From Isoetes taiwanensis (lineage: Eukaryota; Streptophyta; Lycopodiopsida; Isoetales; Isoetaceae), in the NCBI GenBank assembly GCA_021234155.1, contig JAJEKV010000037.1:2720631-2784630 (forward strand): a stretch of DNA of 64,000 bases. The letters are read 5' to 3'. The translations under genes and the position numbers were made by a program. Below the pieces are notes generated by a model, which was given only the letters and a program-made list of their open reading frames with translations, was not told the origin of the DNA and made no database searches. Positions within the stretch are counted from its first letter, which is position 1. Every line of letters begins with the position of its first letter. Shown here one piece after another: positions 25,807 to 36,169 of the stretch.

Positions 25807-26316
25807 TGCCTCGCCACAAAACTTGGTCCCTGTGGCAATGTCGACGCTCGAGTCCATCAAGGAGATTGCATCATGGTTCCCGAGAGGGTTGCCCGTCCGC
25901 CGCCGTGGCCTTCTGAGGACTTTTGGGGCAAGCCGCCGGGTGGTTTTGGGGTCCTTGCTCAAGGCCAACACCCCCCACGCCAAGACACTGCCAAGTAAGG
26001 TCCTAGTCGACCGACAAGGATAGAGCCTCCGGAACGTAAACCCTATGGGTTGCCGCCAAAATTTAAAGTGTGGTTTATGCTTTGGGTGCCGAAGTTTTGG
26101 TTTTTGCACTTGGACGCGGGTCATCACATGCGCTTGAGAACGGAAGCAAGGAACCTATCTTAATGGAGTTTGGACCTGTACTCCCTCCGCTGTGGCGCTT
26201 AGAAGTCAAGGGTCGCTTTGCAGAGAGCAAGATACTCAGAAATTCAGAATTAATGCATATAGTACCTTAATTTAAATTCTGATTTTTTGTCAAATAGCTT
26301 CCTAAGCCACGCCAAC
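25807..26316 (-). repeat. Satellite block resuming after the insertion
   Basis: Continues the reverse-oriented ~1.1 kb monomer from the point where it stops at 13,034 (ccacaaaacttggtccc...). It passes the gagagggttgcccg, tagtcgaccgacaaggatag and attcagaattaatgcat landmarks. It ends in the middle of the monomer near gccaacat at about 26,316, so the array is truncated here. Confidence 0.8.
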
Positions 26317-26434
26317 ATGCTGCATGTTGAGATAAACTACATCTTCAAGATGTTGGTAGGGTACACGCCCTACTGCATGTTCCAAATCCGGGCAAGTTCC
26401 GCTAGCATGTTCCTACCAAGTGGTAAGTTGAGAT

Positions 26435-26765
26435 TCTCTTAGATTTGATGTTATGAAGATTCTCCTAGATTCCCCTTTAATTCTATGACATTCCTCGCTT
26501 AGATTATATGAAGATTTCTTTGGTTCTCCAAGAATAAATTTTGTGAGATACCCTTTGATCCTATCAAGATTGCCCTAAATTCTCTATGATGTATGAAGAT
26601 TCTCTTAGATTCCCCTCAAATTCCACGAGATTCCCGTCGCTTAGATTCGCTTAGATTTTGTGAGATCCTCCTAGGTTCTATTACATTTCATGCAATTCCT
26701 TTATATACTCTGAAGATTCCAGTAGGTTCTCCAAGATTCCTTTAGGTTTTAATAGATTGCCTTAT
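26435..26765. repeat. Degenerate short-period repeat (agattctcttagattcccc type)
   Basis: Variants of gaagattctcttagattcccct and gagattcc recur about every 20-30 bp, for example near 26,456, 26,505, 26,595, 26,650 and 26,712. It has no coding signal. It grades directly into the TTCTAGAA array that follows. Confidence 0.6.
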
Positions 26766-26769
26766 ATTT

Positions 26770-27030
26770 TATGAGAACATTCTACAGAGTTCTAGAACAG
26801 TAGAATGTTCTAGAAGTTTCTAGAAAGTTGTAGAACTTCTAGAAGATTCCAGAATGTTCTAGAACATTTAAAACTTTCTAGAATGTTCCAAAAGCTCTAG
26901 AATATTCTAGAATGTTCTAGGATTTCTAGAAGATTCTGGAAAGTTCTAGAACTCAGGAAAACTCTAGAACTTCTAGAATATTTCAGAATATTCTAGAATA
27001 AAGTTTTAGAAAAAACATTCTAGAACTTTC
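26770..27030. repeat. Dense TTCTAGAA palindrome array, HSE-like
   Basis: I count twelve exact ttctagaa octamers in about 250 bp, joined by further gaatgttc, gaatattc and gaagattc pieces. Each octamer fits the inverted nTTCnnGAAn unit of a heat-shock element. Several runs keep the 5-bp phase (ttctagaagtttctagaa). The spacing looks like a short-unit satellite. No gene starts nearby that I can recognise, so a promoter role is not shown. Confidence 0.7.
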
Positions 27031-27159
27031 CAGAATCTCAAGATTATTAACTATACATATGTTCCTAAATTTGCATAGAGTTTGTCTACACAAAGCACAT
27101 GCACATTTTTTGCACTCGATATTGTGTCTGGCTAAGGTGGTGGTTTTGTGGGCAGTCAA

Positions 27160-27475
27160 ACCACACATGTGACTTGAAAGTTATAACCTGGTGGAATCTT
27201 GCAAGTGAATGTTACACGGTCAACGAATTCTTATCATATCGTATTCATTCATCTACTTACCTATGAAGACTCCTTAAGTTTATGAAATTCTTGAAGCAAT
27301 GATAACAGCATAGCCAGGGCACCAAGCCTATACATATTCGAAAATGGATCATCGATGGATGGGCAGATGTTTGTGCTCGAGAGGTACATAACAACGAAAA
27401 AAAGTTCCACATGCGTTGAGTACTGAAGAAGGTGGGATCATCAATATTTAAGAAAAGCTGGAAGTTTGATAATTA
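27160..27475. repeat. ~310-bp diverged direct repeat, copy 1
   Basis: Starts at aaccacacatgtgacttg and aligns with 28,390-28,705 in the same orientation, about 1,230 bp away. Shared landmarks are aagttataacctgg..gaat, ttatcatatcg, cttaagtttatgaaatt, ggcaccaa.cctatat and aagttccacat. The reverse strand has partial open frames in both copies but no product I recognise. Confidence 0.65.
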
Positions 27476-28389
27476 TACGATAACATGATTTACAATTTTT
27501 TGTTTGAAATTGAGAATGTGAATAATCGTGCCATGTAACGGTGGCTTCATAAATAGGTGTAAGGCATTAGAAGAAATAACATATGTGTAAAAATATGTTG
27601 AGACATTTAAAAAATAACTTATTTAAACCGTTGAGAAAAGGTGACCACCTATAAATCGGGTGCGTCACCATCGAGTACTGGAACCCAGCGGAATATTCAG
27701 TAGGACAGCAGTCTGGTAACCCAATCAATAAATAGTGAAGAGTAATTCTGGTCAGAGGAGTTTGGAGTGGTCAAATTATAGTGGCTTCAAGTGACTCAAT
27801 TTGGAGGTGCGGATTGAGGCCCAGCTACGGTAAGCCTTATGTCATGTGTGGATAGAAGGATTTCTCTAGGTAAGAGTTCTACGAAGAACTTCTGAAAAAA
27901 ATAAATTTCAATCAATTGAGTTCCCGTGTTCTAATTCTCACAGGTCCGACTTCATTTCTTGCAAATCAGTAGGCGGACTAGGCCCTGCAATCCTGGTAGT
28001 CCAACTCAAATGTGACTTGAATAAAGGGCCATATCAATGTTGAATAGAAATTTTAAAGGGGGCTTACAATTTGGTCCTCGACCTTGCGGAAGATGAACCT
28101 AGAAAAAATCTCCTTTGAGATGTTAATATTGCAAGTTTGGGAATTCTTATGTTTTTAAAGGCATATTCTTTTGTTCGGTTCTGCATATATGGACAATCTT
28201 ACGAATAATATGTGTGTCTGTGCATAATGAGATAAGACATCTATAATATGTATCACGATATTTATAACTCAATTCTTTTGATGTTCCTTTAAATTCAGAG
28301 CCGCTTGTCTACCGAAGTATTTTTGCAAGTATGAGCGCATTTCCGCTATGGCTTCTGCATGTGTCCCACTAGATGGTGTTTTCATGTAC

Positions 28390-28705
28390 CAAACCACACA
28401 TGTGACTTGGAAAGTTATAACCTCGCTTGAATTTGGCAAGTGAATGTTATACCTACTAAATCCACCCCTTATCATATCGCATTAATTCATCCACTTCTAC
28501 CCATGAAGACCTCTTAAGTTTATGAAATTTCTTAAGTTAAAGGATGACAAATACAGCCAAGGCACCAAACCTATATGTTGTTGAAAATAACAATGGATGG
28601 GCGATGTTTGTGCTGTAGAGCTATGTAACAACGTGATAAAAGTTCCACATAATGCTCAAGATCGAGAAGGTGGATCTTATTGGTGTCTAAAAAAAGGAAA
28701 AATAG
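28390..28705. repeat. ~310-bp diverged direct repeat, copy 2
   Basis: Partner of 27,160-27,475. The ~900 bp between the copies has no recognisable retrotransposon domain, PBS or PPT, so I cannot tell a small LTR-type (TRIM-like) element from a segmental duplication. A minus-strand open frame covers 28,269-28,475 and includes part of this repeat. Its product is not recognised. Confidence 0.65.
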
Positions 28706-31700
28706 TCTTTAAGAGACGCGAATTGTAAGTTAAAGCAGGAATTACGCTTGTGTCTCAAAGGAAAGTAAATGGAAAATTATTTCAATGTGCCATTGATGTG
28801 AGAATATATCAGAAACAATAAGTTTAATGGTTAAGAGGTGATATGTATAAAGTACTGAACATTTTCCCTTTAAAAAGTAGTTTAGCTTTGATTTGAATGG
28901 TTTAAATAACATAAGCAAAGCAGGTGAGCACCGGAGAGCGTGGTGGCCTACCAACAATCGATTCAAGGAGCGCTTATGGCACTTGTCACCACCACATAAG
29001 CAAAGAAATCTAAGACAAAAGAAACGCCAATTTATTTGTTTGGTGTACAACGTAACGCGACAAAGACTTCGCCAAGGCTTCCGGCCCGGCAGATCCACCG
29101 CTTTGTTGCAATAAATTCCTCTCGATGAATGGATCCGCCACCAAGCGAAATAGAGGTTTTTCTAAGAGGATATATACTTAGGTTTTTCTAAAAAGGATAA
29201 TGAGCGATTCAACTGATTTAGTCCTTAGTACGCTTCACGCCCGATGCGTGTGGATCTCAAGCAGATTAGTAAAACTTCATCTTCCCAATAACCTGAACAT
29301 AACCATCCATCGCTAAAAATCTTGGTTGTAATTTCTATCCCAACGCCCACGCTGGGTTCTCTCGCTAAGCATTCTCGCAATGGTCAGAAGAACCCGTAAC
29401 TCTCAAGATTGGGCAAAGAAATGGGGAAAGCGTAATGGGATTTTTCATGACCAAGTAGGACTTTAAAACCTTTAAACCTAACCGCTTTTACCTCGCCATT
29501 AACTCCAGGTCTTTGTGATTAATCCTGATCCGACCGCTACAACCGCTGGATGAAGATGAGGTTAAAATCCATAATTTTGTGAATATTCATTTTTTAAAGA
29601 ATATTCCATGAATTATCTATTACAATCTTTAGAATATCTGTTTCGAGGAATATTCTATGGATTATCACTTGCTCGCTATGCTTGAAGTGCTCCGCTACCA
29701 TATGATAAGGTCATATCAGTCTTTTTGCATTCAAAACTAACACTCAATCCACTCGGAAAGAGAAATCACGGTGAATTTTTAGTTAAAAGATGCATTCAAT
29801 CAAGATTTTGGCTTGTTTTTGCGGGATGGCAAAAAGGTCAGATTTGCTTGTTTAAGTGTGATTCCAATGGTGCAAAGCTTGAATGCTTGTTCCTCCGCAA
29901 CAAATCCTACCAATATAGATGCTCAAAATGGCCTTTTTGCTGCCCAAAGAAGCCCATTTAATTTATTTCTACAGCCAAGCATTGTCAGCAAGCAGCCCCA
30001 TCTACTTGCTTTTTGAAGGGATTTTCTCGAAAGGTGTACATGAATATGTATGTTTCTAGCTTTAAATCTAGTCTTATAATCTAGTAAAATGAAATGAGAG
30101 CCTAATATCATAGGCTAATGGGCATTTGTAGAGCAATAAAAGACCAAATAGCTAAATGGATTTGTGCAGATTTGATGGTTAACTTGCATGTCTTCGTGTT
30201 CTTCACTTTGCCTTTTGATGCCGTATTTCGAGCAAACATACCGAGTTAAGGATCTAAGCACCTGGCCGGAGTTGGGGACCAACAAGCCTCGGGTCAAGAA
30301 GAGGGCAAGCAAGAAGTTCTTGAATGTGCCATGTATCGATGCATTCAGAATGGAAACAAGGGGTCGCGATCCGAAGAATCCTAATCTGAATTCATGTTCT
30401 TCAAATTTGCCAAGCAAACGGGCGCAGTCAGTCCGAATCCACCAATTTTTGTCCTTAATCTTAACCAACCAGATAATCAAGCTCGAATGCCTTCAATCAC
30501 GCTTCATATCAGATGGTCTTCTTCGAAAGTAATCGCCCAAAGGCCTAGAATCGCTGGCCGCTTTGCAAAATCAAGACTCCGCTTCGGCCGAAAACGCACT
30601 AAATCTTGGAAGAATCCATGGCCCGGGGTATAGCTTCTTCTTTGTTCCGCTAATCCGCTTCTGACTGATATAGATTAACCTCTTCGATGATTATGAGCAT
30701 AATCTTCCTCGGCCCTCGAGGGTTATTTTTGCATAATCATCCGGAGGGGAGGGTTAACCTCCTCATCATCGCTCGTAAGAACAATCTAACAACACTTGGA
30801 AAGAACAATCTAACACTCAAAGATTCAACCCTGCTTTTGCCCCTACCTTAAGTTTGTTAAAAGCCTAATTTATGAAGCAAAAGAGTCACTTGGTTCACAA
30901 CCTTCAAGGTACTTTGTTTGGCGGACAGGCCCTAGAAAGGAGGGACATAGAAGGGAACGGGTAAACACAGAAGCGAAAGAATTCGACCTCACAGTTGTAA
31001 ATTGATCCAAATTTTAACTGTAGGAACACCTCGCCGGAATAAAACCCAAGGCATAGCTTACTCTAATGCTCTCAAAACTAGATGCCAAAATGGCCAAAGC
31101 AGATTTGGCTAATATTGGGCCGGATTTGCAGATTCACAAGTTAAGTTTCAAATCCATTAAATGAAAAAGGGTTGAAAAGTCTGATTCGATGCTCTGAGCC
31201 TCATTTCTAGTCTGTGGGCATATAATCATAATTCCGACCCTGTAAATTGTAAATGCACAGAGCCTTCTCACCTCAGGAAAAATTGATTTCCCTAAAGATT
31301 TACATATAGGCCGTGTCATGTTTGGGCGCATTAGACGTATACCTTCGACCAGACTTTTAAAAGTCGAAAGATTAGCCAAAATAAGTTTTCATCACCACAA
31401 CTTTTCTACCGTGAGGTTTTTTTTGGCGCCGATTTTCTGGGCTTTGGCGCTAGTGTACATGCGGTGGCAAAACATGATCCCGCTAAAAATTGCTATATCC
31501 ACCAAAGTGTTTTTAAAGCAAGCTACAAATCACGAGCCATAGCCAGAGCCTGGAGTGCGCCATAGCCAGAGCCTGGAAGCTTCTTCACATAAATAACCAT
31601 GGCGGCCGCTGGCATATGAACACCTATGGCCGACAACCACATGCCAAAAAATCGCGAACCTTGCAAAATTACCACAAAATAACATACCTTGTATTCATAC

Positions 31701-31850
31701 CACTTAAAACATAATGTTCTAACACCCTATAGACCAACATAGAATAACCTACAACATTAAAACCTAAAGCTCCAATCGAATCATAAGCAAAGCCAACATA
31801 CGACAATCGAACGAACCTGCATTTGCCTCATCATACATCTCATTAAATAG
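28706..31850. other. Unassigned DNA, no supported gene
   Basis: Short overlapping open frames on both strands (for example 28,742-29,098 and 30,115-30,532) show no family motif and face each other across the same DNA, as chance frames do. GAATATTC motifs occur near 29,580-29,655. A 21-bp direct duplication (catagccagagcctgga) lies near 31,540-31,578. Confidence 0.4.
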
Positions 31851-31858
31851 CACAATTT

Positions 31859-31888
31859 AGAATGTTCTAGAATTTCTAGAACATTCCG
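31859..31888. repeat. Isolated HSE-like run related to the TTCTAGAA array
   Basis: The run gaatgttctagaatttctag and the following aacattc form several alternating GAA/TTC pentamers in phase and contain two ttctagaa octamers. It is the same motif as at 26,770-27,030, 4.8 kb away. It may be an escaped copy of that repeat. Confidence 0.55.
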
Positions 31889-32373
31889 AGACAGTCTAGG
31901 AGCTAATTAAAGGGTCAGCCAGAACCTTCCTGAAGCTACCTTCAATTCCTACTCAAATGGTGATCGCAAGGGAGCAAACTGACGCAATGATCTCAAGTAC
32001 CGATATATAATGGAATGTTCCGGTTACCACTAATAATTACATATATATTTAGATAGATATATGTCGTCAGAATAAACTAACACGAGTTACATATAATACT
32101 ATTGGTGGAAACCTAACCCTTTTTAAATCTAACAAAATAAAAATTTTAAGATAAACTAAGCATCTTTTTGCATGTTGGTAAGGGGTATTAAGTATCATAG
32201 CAGTACCTTATTACTAGTTATCATCATCTATTATATACCATAGCTCAACCATGTACCACAAAACATTGAACATTCTCATGGTGGTATATTTCATAACTTT
32301 AACGCGTAACAAGTCAACAAACCCCTATCCAAGCACAAACCCATGTATCAAGTGTACATGCATTCAATACCAT

Positions 32374-32492
32374 TCAAAAAAAAAAAAAAAAAAAAAAATT
32401 GGTCGTCAGAAAAACGGGTTGTTATAAACGCCGCTCAACACCAGCGCAGGCCGCTTAACGACGGGCCACGCACGCCAGTAAACGACGACTGT
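32374..32492. repeat. A-run followed by a GC-rich acgcc..aacgacg segment
   Basis: A run of about 24 A (32,374-32,398) precedes aacgccgctcaacacc, ggccgcttaacgacggg and acgccagtaaacgacgac (32,427-32,492). The latter motif is the same as in the larger GC-rich islands. Confidence 0.5.
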
Positions 32493-32694
32493 GATTTAAA
32501 TCGAAAACAAAGCAGAATCCCTACTGGGCTTATTTTCGAAAGCAAGCAAAGCTTATGGAGGAATGCTGAGGCTTATTTTCGCCGGGATCTAATTTTAGGG
32601 TCTATTCTAAGTGTAAGACAAGCTTCAAGGTATGTGTCGCATCAACCAACTCGCTTTTTGAATCTAAACTTGTTTTTGGGTAGATTTAGGCTTT

Positions 32695-33010
32695 TTGTAT
32701 TTGTTGTTTGTTCCTTCCTTCAACCTTTCATTCTCTTTCTTCCATTCTTGCATCCTTCTTCCATACATATTCTTCCATTCCCTTTGTCATCTTCTTCTTC
32801 GATTCTTCCTCCTCTTATACTACTTCTTCCCTCCTCTTATTCAAATTCTTACTTTAATCCTCCTCTTTATAGCTTCCATCTTCTTCAGATTCTTCCTCCC
32901 CATTTCGTGTTCCTCCTCTCTTCTAGCCTTTTCTTCTTCCTAATTTTCCATTCTTCTTCTAATTTTTTTCCCATCTAAGAAGACGCTGCTAAAAGATCTA
33001 GACCTTCTTC
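32695..33010. repeat. Pyrimidine-rich (CTT/TCC) tract
   Basis: A strongly C/T-biased stretch of ttcttcctcc type. The open frame across it (32,343-32,978) reads as Phe/Leu/Ser/Pro because of this composition, so I do not call a protein. It could be the 5' leader or intron of a lost gene, but nothing shows that. Confidence 0.55.
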
Positions 33011-33425
33011 TTCCAAAAATTTTTCCCATTAGTTTTTTTATACTATTTCTTTCTTAATCATCAATTTTTTGTTTCGTATGTACACTTAGCAAAATGTGTT
33101 GTTCTGCAAAACAACTTGGCACCTCTTCCGTGTGTAAGGATTTAATTTTTTTCAATACGCCAATAAAATACCAATGCTTTATTTAGGTTAAATTGTTATC
33201 CAAGAAGGGGACGCCATTGAAACCACCCCTCCCCATTGATTTTCCATATTTTTTTTCCTCTTCTTTAAGTGTTTATTTATACTAATATTTTACTAATCAT
33301 TGAATTTATTGTTTTGTATGTACACCTTAGCAAATGCATTGTTTGTGCAAAACAACTTTGCCACCTTAAAATGTGTAAGCATTTAATTTTCAATATGCTT
33401 AATGTATTGATTAATGTATTTAGCT
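33010..33425. repeat. Two-copy tandem duplication, ~240-bp period
   Basis: The block around tttgt.tcgtatgtacac.ttagcaaa, tgcaaaacaact.tg.cacct and gtgtaagcatttaatttt occurs near 33,060-33,180 and again near 33,300-33,420. The copies differ by scattered substitutions and short indels. The DNA is AT-rich and noncoding. Confidence 0.6.
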
Positions 33426-33654
33426 TAATTTATTGATTACACGTATTTAGCTAAAAAATTGGGCTTCATTTATTTTGTATTTTTAATATATTTAAGCGAC
33501 ATCATTTAATGACGCTTAAAATCTTATATTTTATTGGTTAAATTCATTTTTATAGGCTTTTACATAAATGTATTAACTTCATTCATAATAAATGTATTAT
33601 TATTATTTTTCAAATTATAAAAAATTAATACATCGCAGTTTAATGCTTAAATCC

Positions 33655-34060
33655 ATCGCTGCTTACGCGGGCGCTTTGCACGACGTCGTTAAACGACGAC
33701 GTAATGCGGTCGCCACGCCGCGAACGCTACCGGGTAAATCGCCATACTGCCGCCTGGCCCGCGTCGCGACGTGGTATCGCGGACGCCAGTAAACGACGGG
33801 CAAAACACGCGGGTCGCCACATCGCGAACTCCGCTGACGTTTACTGGCCGCCTCGTACCGCTGGCAAACCACGCGGTAATGTAGGCGCTGCTGAACGACG
33901 CTACGTCAGCCGCTTAAGACTACACCGCTATGACGCTGCGAGGCGACGCCCGCCGTGAAAACCGCGCACGCCGCTATAGGCGCGCTGCTTATCGACTTTT
34001 TGGCGCTGCTCATCGACGCTCAACGACGCCTGACACAATAGACGCCGTGAATGTAAAACG
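33655..34060. repeat. GC-rich acgcc..aacgacg repeat island
   Basis: Motif variants such as gttaaacgacgacg (33,690), acgccagtaaacgacggg (33,783), gctgctgaacgacgc (33,888) and gacgctcaacgacgcc (34,013) recur in a sharply bounded GC-rich stretch. It is flanked by AT-rich DNA. Frames over it are composition artefacts. Confidence 0.6.
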
Positions 34061-34676
34061 CCTTTGTAGTGTGTGGGAGTGGGATCATGCGCCGAAGCGA
34101 TGGAATTTAAGACATTCCTGAAGCGAAACCTCGTGGGCATAAGGTAAGCAGGGTGTACTGCATCAAAAAGGATCGTAGACAAGATAGCACCCAATCATGG
34201 GCAAATGATAGGATCATCTAAATGGTCCTTAAGCTCAAATCCTTATAGGCTAGATCAAGTGTAAGTAGTGGGTAACCTTGAGCTAGTAGTTCTACCAAGG
34301 GAGGTATTTGGGAGTGGTCCCCAAAACCAAAAGCTTCACATCTGGGGTCCAATATACGCGCCATTTGTGTAGGCCGCTGAAAAGGAGCATAAACTAGGAG
34401 CTGACACGCGGAAGATGGGAGTCATAATTTAGACTTAAATTGTGACCCTAATAACTATTGTGATAATATTTTGAAATTACTATAATGAGTAACCTTTGTG
34501 AAGGCTATATAATTTTGTATAGGTACAAATATAGCCTATGGTATGTATTTATTACCTAATAGGAAGTTGATCATTTCATTAAAGCCAAAAGTTGTATGTT
34601 CATGTGTGTTTTTGTGGTTAGTGGGGTTCGTCTCCCCTTAGCGTAATGCCGCAGGACAACATTATCTTGGGGAGAA
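34061..34676 (+). other. Unassigned stretch ending in a polypurine tract
   Basis: No coding motif seen. The last bases, cttggggagaa, directly precede tgtgacgct at 34,677. This matches the PPT/LTR junction at 24,134-24,150, so the stretch is probably the 3' untranslated end of a retrotransposon whose pol is lost or unrecognisable. Confidence 0.45.
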
Positions 34677-36150
34677 TGTGACGCTTCCGCGGAAATATAC
34701 GCCTATAAATACTTATATTTCAAACGCCACTATACAAGTCTACCTTCATAGCCTTGTATACCATATAGTGGCATAGGGTGCATGACTAAGTTATTCATAT
34801 AACTTAGCCAACCTTGGGCTAAGACCATTTTCCACATGGCCTTAACCTATTGGGCACCCTCGCCACATGTAACCAATCTTATCAGCCACGCGGCAGATGA
34901 CATCAACTCCTAACCTATAAATGGCCAAACCCTAACCCTAGGCCATTTTTCTAGCTCCAAATAATGTTGGGAACTTTTCAAGGCCGAACCCGCTTCGAGA
35001 ACCGTCACTGTGGGTATAGCTTAGCACAAGAGTCTCAGAGCGTAGCGCGCACAAGAGGATTGGGAGCTACACGTACACCAAGACCATGGGAGACACCGAG
35101 TAGGAGGGAGTTCCTCGTGCATAGGTATTTGGATTGTAGTTCTTGTAGATCATTCGAAGTAAAACTCTAGACGAAAGTTAGCATTTCGCGGTTCTAGTAA
35201 AGCTTCCCTAGAATCCTCGGGCCTAGATGTCTTGAACCCTAATCACGAACCCTAACCAGAAGTTAGATATATATGATTAGGTTTACATATTATTCTCAAG
35301 TATTATCATGTTATGTGGATATGTGATATTGGTTGATTATGTTTGCTCCTCTTGTATCGGGAAGGGGGTAGAGACCTAGTAGCCATTACTTAGTAATGCT
35401 CCGTAGTTAGACCCTTTAGTTCCTGGTATTATTATGCGCTCGCGTACAAGAACCTACCCGGGCTATGGAGACTGCTGTAATGGCCGAAAGCACTACATAA
35501 AGGGGCTATAGTGGCTAAAAGGATGGAGATCCCTCGGCCAGCGCTGCTACTGGGGACCCATAGCAAGCTAGGCTTATGGCCTGGCCACTTCGTATGGCTC
35601 GCATGTGTCCCATACCCTCTCGGATCAATGGTGCCACCCTGATCCCCACGAAGCTGCGTGTGCTCATTCCCCGCTCCCGCTTTGGGGGTTAAGTCGGGAA
35701 GAATTGTGTGTCACCAAGATTCTCTAGGCCGCCTTTGAACCGGGCGCAGGAACTTAGAAAGGGGAGATGGAACCTTTCCGCTTCAACGACCCGGGAGATG
35801 CAACCCGTGTAGTAGCCCTCGGCTGATGATACCCTCGAGACTACGCATCCCAAGAGTTACAAATACTTAGTCCCAAGCAGCCACCACATAGTGTGCAATG
35901 GGGAGGGGCGGAGGGAGTGGGACTACCATAGCCATTGTCTCTAGCCAGCCCCGGCCATATCAAGTATGCTTTGGTCTATTCTATCTTGTGGCCTAGTCAA
36001 GCCGGGCCGACCCATGAGTCTAAGCCTTGGGTAGGAGCTCTCATGTTTTATGGCATAATGCGGTGGTCTCCTCAAGGCACTATGGATGTATGGATGTGCT
36101 AATCCTTCAGTGGTAGTTCTGGCTGCATTGCTATTGTTGCCTTTGGACAT
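34677..36150 (+). repeat. LTR of a second chromovirus-like family (right end approximate)
   Basis: Starts tgtgacgct after a purine run. In the same order as the LTR at 13,035-14,673 it shares gggggtagagacct (35,366), a g.acaagaacc..cccgg segment (35,450) and tggcctggcca..tatgg (35,577-35,600). Overall similarity is low, so it is a related but distinct family. A TATA-type sequence (ctataaatgg, 34,915-34,924) could be the LTR promoter. I cannot find a second LTR or a sharp 3' end, so it may be a solo or truncated LTR. Confidence 0.55.
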
Positions 36151-36169
36151 TGCTTTATGCTCCATCAAG

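Noticed and set aside
32343-32978. 211-codon open frame rich in Phe, Leu, Ser and Pro
   Set aside because: It runs through an A run, a GC-rich repeat and a CTT-rich tract. The composition alone explains the open frame, and there is no motif.
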